Shown here piece by piece: positions 56,300 to 64,000 of a stretch of DNA of 64,000 nucleotides. Each line of letters starts with the position of its first letter. Position 1 is the stretch's first letter. A model generated the notes under the pieces. The model searched no databases. It was not told the origin of the DNA and saw nothing but the letters and a program-made list of their open reading frames with translations. A program made the position numbers and the translations under genes. Source of the stretch: Chara braunii (lineage: Eukaryota > Streptophyta > Charophyceae > Charales > Characeae). Where the stretch lies: the NCBI GenBank assembly GCA_003427395.1, contig BFEA01000500.1:430396-494395 (forward strand), in the 5' to 3' direction.

Positions 56300-57905
56300 A
56301 GCCAATCAGAGACAGCCACGGACCCACCCCTGGGTGCACGCACTCAGATGGCCCAGGCTACCCCTCACTGCTTCACGCTCAGGACCTCAAACCAGCAACA
56401 CTAACGCGGCGGGATAGTTCACAGGCACCCTGCTCACCCCCTGGCAGCAAGCCTCTGCTGTCTTTTATAGACCTGCCTCATACCGAGTTACCTGCGTTCT
56501 AAACAGGGGGGCTCTTAGTACCGTTTTGAAAATAATGGAATAATTAAGATTTGGAATTATATACGAAAGGAAACTCAGGCAAAAGACAGCACTTACGATA
56601 GCAGAATAGCCCTCCTACTATTGGTCCATGTCACTTCTTCTTACTGCTTAAGCGATTACGATTCCAGGGCGATGGTCCCGTAACGGAACACCGACGAACA
56701 CATTCCCCTTTTCAAAACATGGCGCCGGCCTATTCCTGACGGGTACCCGTGTCCGATGGCAAGGAGGGGGCTTATGACCCTTCACAGAGGGGTGATAAGC
56801 CTCCTACTGATGCGGCCACGGGTCGCCCCTCTCTTTTGAGGTATCACCGCGCGGCGCTCAACTGGGGTTCATTCCGAGGGTACTTGATGTCGGCCAACTT
56901 GGGCCATACCTTCAGATCCAGAAATTCGGACCGTTGGTTTTTTCGCGAAGCGACTAAAAATTAAAAGGTAAACCGCGTCCTAAATCGGTAAAACAATAAT
57001 AAGAATGATAATAATAATTACAGAAAAGGAGAAAGAAGAAAGTGGCGGTTCAGGTTTCCTTCGCGCCACAGCTCTGCTTGGGATAGCGACATAGGATCCA
57101 CACAGACACCACTGTATCTGGCCCCCAATACGTCTACTAGGGTCTTACTGCGCAGAGCTTAAATGAGCAGACCCAGTGCAGGTGAGATTCAAAGGGTTGC
57201 CCTGCCTACAAAGTGACGGGGACCGAAGGTGAACCCACACCTGAAAATAAACAGATCAATATTAATAACAATAATATTAATAATAGTTGTGGAACAAAAA
57301 ATAGAAAAGAAAACGTAAAGTCACAGTGGCCTGAAGCCACTAGTTTTTCCCCCAAACTAAACATTTTCATACTCAATGTTTTATTATATATATAATTTCT
57401 CTTTTATTATCCTGTCTTTTCTCTTTTGAGAGTGACCTCCGCCTAGTGCACCTAACCCATAACTCAGTAGAAGGGCGACTGGCTCGCAGTTGAAAAGACT
57501 GAGTCTGCCCTCTCTCCCCCGCGCCCCAGGGCAAACCCGGCGGCTACCACGGTCACAGGGCGGTTGTGCTCTGCTGTACAGCAGGGTGCCGAGCCTGCAT
57601 GGACCAATGGAAGTCCTGTGGCGCACCCTTTTTGCTGAAGGCTACGCCACCGGGACTTGTCCATGCCGAGAAACGGTCCAGGCACCAGAGCAGGAAACTA
57701 TACTATACAAAGGCTTGGTACACAGGAGTGTCGGGACACCATGCCCTCCGACATAATACCAAACCCCCACCCAGCGTCCCCGCTGGGTCAGAGTGAGAAG
57801 TTTCGATATAAAAACAGAGCAACCCAATATGCTCTCGCTCATTTCCCTTGTGGCTTGAGGCGATTTCCGCATTACCATTTTTTGCACTAGCTGATTCTTC
57901 ACTTC
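56300..57905. other. No recognisable gene
   Basis: Includes A/T-rich runs of AATAAT type (56995-57015 and 57260-57290). Overlapping short frames on both strands near 57490-57970 carry no motif. Confidence 0.4.
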
Positions 57906-58136
57906 TCTCATAGCGCTCGTACTTCTATGAGCACACCTTCCTTCTTTGCGCTCACCTTCCTTCTCTGCGTTCACCTCCTCTTCAAGTGTTCGTCCTCACT
58001 CTCCGTGCTAGCCATCCCCCTTCGCGCTAGGTTTCTTTCTCTGCGCTAGCCTTTTTTCTCTTAGTATTAGCTTTCTCCTCTGGCGCTAACTTTCTTTTCT
58101 CAGCTCTAGTTTTTTTTCTCCTCTAACGTGCTGTAA
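57906..58136. repeat. Minisatellite, about 24-bp period
   Basis: About ten degenerate units resembling TGCGCTAGCTTTCTTTCTC. Pyrimidine-rich, and ends 110 bp before the ATG of the next ORF. Confidence 0.8.
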
Positions 58137-58247
58137 TCTTTTGTTTTCATCTTAGCCATGTTCTTCTTCCCTTTTTAACAGTTTCTTTGCTCTTAGCACT
58201 ATTCCCTGTTTCTTGTTTCTATCTTAATTGATCTCTCACCTTTCGTC

Positions 58248-58718
58248 ATGCCTGAAGCACGTCGTGGACAGGGTAGAGGAAGGGGAGGAAGAGGAGGGAA
58301 GGCTAAAGAGGAGCCGCCGGCCAGGGCACGGCGATATTATAGTTCAGAGGAAGAGGAAGAGGAGGAGCCACGAGGCTACGACCGCCCAAGGCCATACCCC
58401 CGCTATTCGCTAGCAGGGTGGTACGAGAGGACTCCATCTCCAGATAGGATGGAGTTCCTCCGTAAAAAATTTGACGCGCGCTACGGCACACCTAGCGCCT
58501 CTTCACCTCCTTACATCCCTAGAGCTCCTTCCACTCCCGTTGTAAGCAAGGCCATAGTGCCGACTGCACCTTCTTCTGTCCCCTGTGCCGTCACATCACC
58601 TCATCATCCCAGCCACTGTGTTCTCCTCAGCATCTTCCTTCTTCTCTTTCTCTTCCAACTCGAGTTCATGGCTGTCTTTTATGTTTTATATAAGCGCGAT
58701 TTCTTTACAGCCTTTTGA
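58248..58718 (+). CDS. RGG-rich ORF, 156 aa, possibly a Gag or exon fragment
   Basis: ATG-initiated. Residues 5-19 are an RG-repeat (GQGRGRGGRGGK), then an acidic run EEEEEEE (about 34-40), then GYDRPRPYPRY and ASSPPYIPRAPSTP. RG-repeats bind RNA. The last 30-40 residues are strongly hydrophobic and unlike the rest, suggesting read-through past a lost splice site or stop. Family not recognised. Confidence 0.35.
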   Translation: MPEARRGQGRGRGGRGGKAKEEPPARARRYYSSEEEEEEEPRGYDRPRPYPRYSLAGWYERTPSPDRMEFLRKKFDARYGTPSASSPPYIPRAPSTPVVSKAIVPTAPSSVPCAVTSPHHPSHCVLLSIFLLLFLFQLEFMAVFYVLYKRDFFTAF

Positions 58719-58989
58719 GTCTGATTTCGGTTTACAAAATTTTCAGTTCACTGTCCACTCCATAGCGTCCCAAGCCTAAGAGTTTGGCTTCCTTAAGGCC
58801 AAGGATGCAGGTTCCTCGTGAACCAGGCCGCTTGTTGGCCACCAAATAAAATTTTAAGAAGGATTTTGTCTGCTTGTTTGACTTGTTCAGCTGCTAGTCT
58901 TTCGCATGAAGGTTACCTTAGCTCTTGATCGGGCATCTACGCCAGGGATAACACCAGTAACGAGGGTACTTACTCTGTCTGTCATGCTG

Positions 58990-59172
58990 GGAGCGGACCA
59001 TACCAAACCCTTTTTCTGTTTCTCTGGCCTAAGTGAGACGTCTTCTCAGCTTCTCAAGCACCTGATGGGGATACCAAACCCTTGTTTTCTTTCTCTGGTC
59101 TGGGTGAGGCGTCTCCTCAACTTCTCAGATAAAAGGAAGGGGATACCAAACCCTTTTTCTTTTCTCTAGTCA
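58990..59172. repeat. Three-copy tandem repeat with small hairpins
   Basis: Three units of about 72-76 bp, each with GGATACCAAACCCTTTTTCT or a near match. The first two hold TGAGA-CGTCT-TCTCA (59034-59048) and TGAGG-CGTCT-CCTCA (59105-59119): the loop is unchanged and one base pair is swapped on both arms. Confidence 0.85.
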
Positions 59173-59339
59173 GAGAACTTTAGATAAGTATTTGTATACC
59201 TGCAAAACAGCAAGTCCCACAGACAACCACTATGCCCTCGCAAGCAGACCCTCTGACAACCAGCAGTCAAGCATTAACAAATTAAAATAAAACCCATAAA
59301 TAAAATAATAAATAATAAATAATAATTAATACATAACAA

Positions 59340-60430
59340 CTCTTTATACCCGGGATTTATTGATTGCCTTGGTTTCGGCCCACCACTGGCCAGGAATGTC
59401 GGACGTCCCGTGAGTCTGACATACCTCATTCGGCCCGCCTCAGGCCAGGACTAGTCAGACCATTTGTCTTGACAGCCCCTTTGACCTGCCTCCAGATCAG
59501 GACCAGCATACCCACTACTCGAGTATAACAGCCCTTTAGCACTCTCGCAAGGACACCCAGACTATAGCGGGTCTGGTCACCCTATGACAGCAGACGTCCC
59601 GTCAGTCAAACTGTCCCGAATCCGGATTTGACCACTGCGGCCAGGGACCGGCTCACCTACCAGTTTTTGGCCAAGGGCGCTGGCTACCCCATCCAGATTT
59701 TTGAACGTGGGAACCGGTCTAACCATAGTTCCAGGCTCTGGCTAACCTCATTGGATTGCAACCTCTAACTGCGGTAGGGTTCCAGCCGACCCTTTTCGAC
59801 CTCAGAGGCCAAACCCCCGGAGCCTTAGCCTCAGTCGACTACGGAATTCGACACTCGCGTCGGGGACCTGCTGACCCCACCAGATTGCAACCTACTGCAG
59901 TAAGGCTCTTGCTAGTCCCAACAATCAACGCATCTTTAGGTTAGAGAAGAGAATCCCAGGCACAGAAAGTCAGGCAAGCATATCATAACCCACAAACACA
60001 CTGCCCACGCCCCAGAACAGAACAGAGATCTCTCAAGAGACGTCCCGTCAGTCTCAGGAGACACTGAACAATAACATGCTAGCCAACACTAAGAGTTCGC
60101 AAGAGACCTCCCTTCAGCCTCAAGCAAAGAACTTAGTGCTAGCCCTAGAGAGGTCCCTTCCCTCAACTGGGATTTCTTTTCCAAGAGACGTCCCGTCAGT
60201 CTCAAGGAAATACTGAAACGTTGATCTCAGAGAGGTCCCTTCCCTTATTTGAGTGAAGACAGACCCTTAGCCAAGAAGCACGAAGTTCCTCTACTGACCA
60301 CTCTCAGTCAAGTAAAGCTGAACTTCTTTATGCCTGCCTTCGTCTGAATCTCTTGGATGAACAACTTAGTCAGAGACACGAAGTCCTTCTGCTGATAACT
60401 TTCAATCAGACAGAACTGAACTTCTTTATG
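59340..60430. repeat. Hairpin array D downstream of the gypsy pol
   Basis: Dispersed units share a loop near GTCCCGTCA: 59397-59423 (ATGTCGGA/TCTGACAT), about 59586-59615 (GACAG/CTGTC outer stem), 60031-60061 (TCTCAAGAGAC/GTCTCAGGAGA) and 60178-60210. A diverged unit at 60094-60133 has AGTTC/GAACT as its outer stem. GGCC-loop-GGCC hairpins occur near 59378 and 59434. A tandem pair at 60272 and 60378 has TGAC/GTCA against TGAT/ATCA. Confidence 0.75.
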
Positions 60431-60439
60431 CCCATCATG

Positions 60440-60814
60440 CTTTCTCTTTGTCATAAGAATAATATTGCTTATATCATTTGATATGCCACAACCATGAGTT
60501 TATCAGATCTTGACATTGTGTCAATGCTCCCAGAACTGTACTCACAGTTACTCCCTACTCTCAGGATTTGACACTCATGGAACGACTGCAACACTGCATC
60601 AAAGATATAGTTTCATTAACTTAGTTGCTTGCTGAAATAGATAATCAAATAACTTGCTGAAAACCGGAGTATTGAAACTGAGATGCTGAAACAAGAGTAC
60701 TGAAATTGGAATGTAGAATTGACTTATGCAAGAATGATAATTGTCTGCTCGTAACTGAGCCTCAGTGTCTCAGTGTCTTACTGTACTCTTTCTCAGTTCT
60801 CTATGATCGTTCTC
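60440..60814. other. 3' flank of gypsy pol, no gene
   Basis: Contains short degenerate repeats of CTGAAAC/ACTGAAATTG type near 60650-60720. No polypurine tract or LTR boundary could be fixed. Confidence 0.4.
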
Positions 60815-63800
60815 TTACTTGGATGGTTGACTTCTCTTTCCTCTCTTTGGAGTCACTGTAGGGATCAAGTTAGGGTCCCTAAAAATGAACTTATGAAGTC
60901 TTGACCCTGATACCATGTCATGAACCCTGGATCCATCCATTTCTGATATCTCATAAACTTTGCCCTCCGCTACTCCTGTAATTCTGTAAGGACCAAGCCA
61001 TCTCGGCTCCAACCTTTTAGTCCATTGTGTCTCAAGAGAACTGTCAAACAGAAGGACAACATCTCCAATCTTCAATTTCTCTTTTCTTATATATCTTTTC
61101 TTTTTCCATCTTTCTTGGTCCGATAGTCTGCTGGATGACATCCTCTCTGCTGCATCCATCACTGCCTGATCAACTTCAGATATCTGCCTCATTCTGATCT
61201 GAAGGAGTTCTAAAATAGAATAATCCCTGTCACTCTCTTGACTTGACCATCTCTTGACAATACTCTCAATTGGTAGCGTAGCATAACGGTTATACCACAG
61301 TGTAAAAGGTGCATAACCAGTTGTTCTCTTGACTGTGATATTATCAACATATACAGCAGCTCTTAACACCTTTGGCCAGTTACTGAGTTTCCCTTCATAC
61401 CACTTGGCCAATGAATCTTTCGGAGTTCTGTGACCTCTTTCAACAGGTGCATTCGCTTTAGGATGGTAAGTAGTCGTATACCGAATTCTGACACCCAATT
61501 TGAGTGTAATTCTTCTAACGACCTCATTTCTGAATTCTGATCCTCTGTATGAAACAAATTCTCTGATGAAAGGATACCTGAAATAAACTTCTTCTATCCA
61601 GTCAGCCACTTGCTCGGCCGTCTTCCTTTTCAGAGTTTTTGCCTCAACATATCCAGAGAAATTATCTCTCAGGTTTAATATGTATCTCATCCCACCTTTG
61701 TCTGGAGTCATACTGATGAGATCCAAATGAACTCTACTACCTGGCTCTACCAGGATTGTAGAGAATAAGGGCTCAATCATCCTTGTGATAGACCTCTTCT
61801 GACATAAGACACACGATTTACAGTATTTGAAAATCATGTCTCTCATGCCAGGCCAGAAGTAGAGTTTGATAGTCTTGGAGTAGGTTGCCTCAGCAACTCT
61901 GTGGCCACCAGCAACCCCTTCATGTAGAGCAGCAATTATCTCTAACTGTCTCTCTTTACCACAGACCACTCTTCGTGGAGGTAGGTCTCCCTTACCATCT
62001 ATAAAGAGATATCATCTTTTTAGTCTGAATTTCTTCCTTGAATCTTTACAATAGTATTCTTTTAGCTGCTTCCTTTCCATCTTCCTACCAATCTCTTGAT
62101 AATTTTCATCATATTTTTCAAAGAAACAAAATATATCTTCTTCTTTTTTTTCACTCTCTTCTTCTTCCTTTGAACCTGAACTTTCCCCAATCTCATGAGC
62201 AGCCACTGTTGCTGCGTTAACTCTGGCATACCAATCGTTCGGTTCATCTTCTTCCTTTTTCCCAAGAATCGATTCATAAACGTATGCACTTGGGATTTCT
62301 CCCCAACTGTCTCTCTCTTCAGGCCACAGACTCCACCGGTAGGAGCAGGGTGCTTCATAATCCTCATCATCTTTTTCATTAAGGAAATAAGCAACATAGG
62401 CAGATTTTTCAATCGTTCCATCCACATCTTCTTCTTCTCCTTCTCGCCATTCAATCCGGCTTAAGTCATCCGCTCTGTTTTTCAGTGTGGCGATTTTTTT
62501 CAACTTAAAATCATATGTCCAGATGAAGGCAATCCATCTGTTGACTGTTGGATCTACCTGTTGATGCTTTTTCATGATGAATCTCCTTCCTAAAACATAG
62601 TGTCTGAAGCATCAGAGGCTATGGATGATTGACAGTAGCTCTTTCCTGAATTGGGTGTAGCCTCTTTCAGTAGAATTGAGGGTTCTGCTCTCAAATCTCA
62701 GAGGTTTTTCTCTCTCATTTTCATCTTTCTGAATAAGCACTCCACCGTGAGCAACTGGTCCTCCATCCGCCTCAATGATGAAAGGTCTTGTTTTCTCATC
62801 ATCATAATATGGCACTCCTAACACTACACCACCATCTCTTAGTTTGTCTTGCAACATTTCTGCTGCAGCTTGTCTTTTATCATTCCATGCTAAGTTGGCA
62901 CCTTGCCTTAGCGTTTCTCTCAGAGGCTCTGCAAGGGCAGCAAAATGAGGAATAAAAATCCTCCAGAATCCNCAGACTCCCAAGAAGCTCCTGACGTCTA
63001 TCACTCTTTTGAGAGACAGAGGNCAGTTCAAGATCTTGTCTATCTTCTTGGGATCTGGACTCCTACCCTTGGAGAAACATCTGAAGCCCAAGATTATCAC
63101 TTCTGGTTGAAAGAGAAGGGACTTTGGCCCACTGACAGTCATATTATACTTCCGAAGTCTTTCTAGGACCGTCTTTACTCCTTCAGCATGTTCCCAGACA
63201 AACTTTCTGACTCCCCCTGCGACCAAAGTCTCATCTCTTACCAAGGGTTCTTTTACAGGATTATCATCAATGTAGAGACTGGTTATTTCAGGACAAATAT
63301 CCTGTATGACTTTGATCATATCCCTTTGAACCACTGCCACTCCGTTAGTCCAACCTTGAGGTACCACACACATCTGAACAAACCCCCTTGGCGTGTGTAT
63401 TGCAGTCATTGGCCGGCTAGTGGGATCAATAGGAAACTGATCATAGCCAGAATATAGGTCAACTAGATAATAAATACATCGACCAGCAAAGGATTCAGCG
63501 AGGAGATCAGTGTTAGGAAGACTACCTGCATCACGTACCATCACAGAATTGAGCTTCTAAAGATTCTGTATCCATCTTAGCCCGCCCCCTGGTTTGCAAA
63601 AACAAAACCAGTGGTTAGCATACGGTCTATCAGCAGGTTCAACAACATTAGATGCAATCTTTTTGTCAAGATACTTCACAACTTCTGCCTCGTCCTTCAA
63701 GGCATACTTGGTTGGTCTATCATTCCATGGAACATGATCAACTGTCCAAATCTTGGCCATCTTGATCATGTCCACGTCCAATCGCCCTCTATCTTCATCA

Positions 63801-64000
63801 TTAAAGGAGAAAGCACCAGAGAATTTCTGACACGTCCTGAAGATATATTCTTTCTCTTTAGGCAGGATAAACTGATCCGCGCGTATCTTCATTGTGTCAA
63901 ACCTTTCTTTGGTGACCCTATTCTCCAATTTTGCTGATTTCTTCAATGCTCTTATAATTTGTCTTTCCTTTTTAAATGCCTCATCACAATCTTTCTCTAT
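60815..64000 (-). pseudogene. Ty3/gypsy pol (RT, RNase H, integrase), partial at window edge
   Basis: One minus-strand frame open from the window edge apart from three stops: TAG at 63557, TGA at 62612 and TGA at 62012. The RT has the N-terminal block KKIASNVVEPADRPYANHWF, motif A YYLVDLYSGYDQ (Asp near 63460) and motif C YIDD (63274-63263). RNase H/connection follows, with IIEADGGPVAHGG and GYTQFRKELLSI, ending with LKNRADDLSRIEW. A very acidic spacer precedes integrase: HHCC finger (GVAGGH, YCKSCVLC), first Asp in HLDLISM (about 61723), Tyr in place of the second Asp in FVSYRGSEF (about 61549), Glu in PVERGH, and a C-terminal RWLGPYRITG (GPY/F) module. Single Ns lie at 62972 and 63023. Protease and Gag lie beyond the window. 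Confidence 0.9.

Noticed and set aside
57384-57974. Overlapping ORFs of 70-110 aa on both strands
   Set aside because: Many mutually overlapping frames, none with motifs or better codon character than the others.
58621-58718. Membrane segment at the end of the RGG-rich ORF
   Set aside because: The hydrophobic stretch begins where composition turns T-rich and non-coding in style; more likely read-through than a real transmembrane domain.

Overview
This is a eukaryotic nuclear window dominated by transposable elements and simple repeats; bacterial-style operons, ribosome-binding sites and rRNA or tRNA genes are absent. Long (GA)n, (GT)n, (TA)n and poly(T) tracts, three scaffold gaps, a probable spliceosomal intron and many decayed retroelements point to a large repeat-rich genome. 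The two best-defined elements are Penelope-like elements with the GIY-YIG nuclease ahead of the reverse transcriptase, an arrangement known from the Chlamys clade of green algae and spike mosses. A green-lineage host, perhaps a streptophyte alga such as Chara, is therefore my best guess, at low confidence.

Layout. 1-14,565: two different Penelope-like elements (A and B) head to tail on the minus strand. Each has direct terminal repeats (pseudo-LTRs) and abuts (GA)n. Each encodes a zinc-knuckle/coiled-coil/SAP-like protein, a GIY-YIG nuclease and a reverse transcriptase, all broken by stops and frameshifts. A 559-bp hAT-like non-autonomous element sits in one pseudo-LTR of B. 14,566-25,100: a gap, small PIF/Harbinger-like MITEs, a 5'-truncated LINE with a perfect 14-bp target duplication, and a decayed plus-strand gene resembling the DUF7869 family. 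25,900-39,000: two diverged direct copies of a multi-kilobase non-coding unit made largely of imperfect hairpin repeats. 39,500-43,100: a large palindrome, a gap, a broken HARBI1-type transposase and another MITE. 43,976-44,956: the only intact gene-like CDS, a secreted 326-aa protein with five FxxN motifs, consistent with a Pmp-type beta-helix. 45,100-48,700: nested MITEs and microsatellites. 49,000-58,700: short unrecognised ORFs and a second hAT-like element that holds a hairpin element, a 500-N gap and unremoved Nextera adapter. 59,000-64,000: a Ty3/gypsy pol on the minus strand, running off the window, followed by its non-coding downstream region.

The most unusual signal is shared by several non-coding regions (26.5-28.2 kb, 31.1-31.3 kb, 34.8-36.3 kb, 38.1-38.5 kb, 59.0-60.4 kb). 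Short repeats fold into hairpins whose loops are conserved between units while the stem arms change sequence and often stay complementary. This covariation is visible by eye and suggests either selection on structure or arm-templated correction within hairpins. I found no published system to attach it to.
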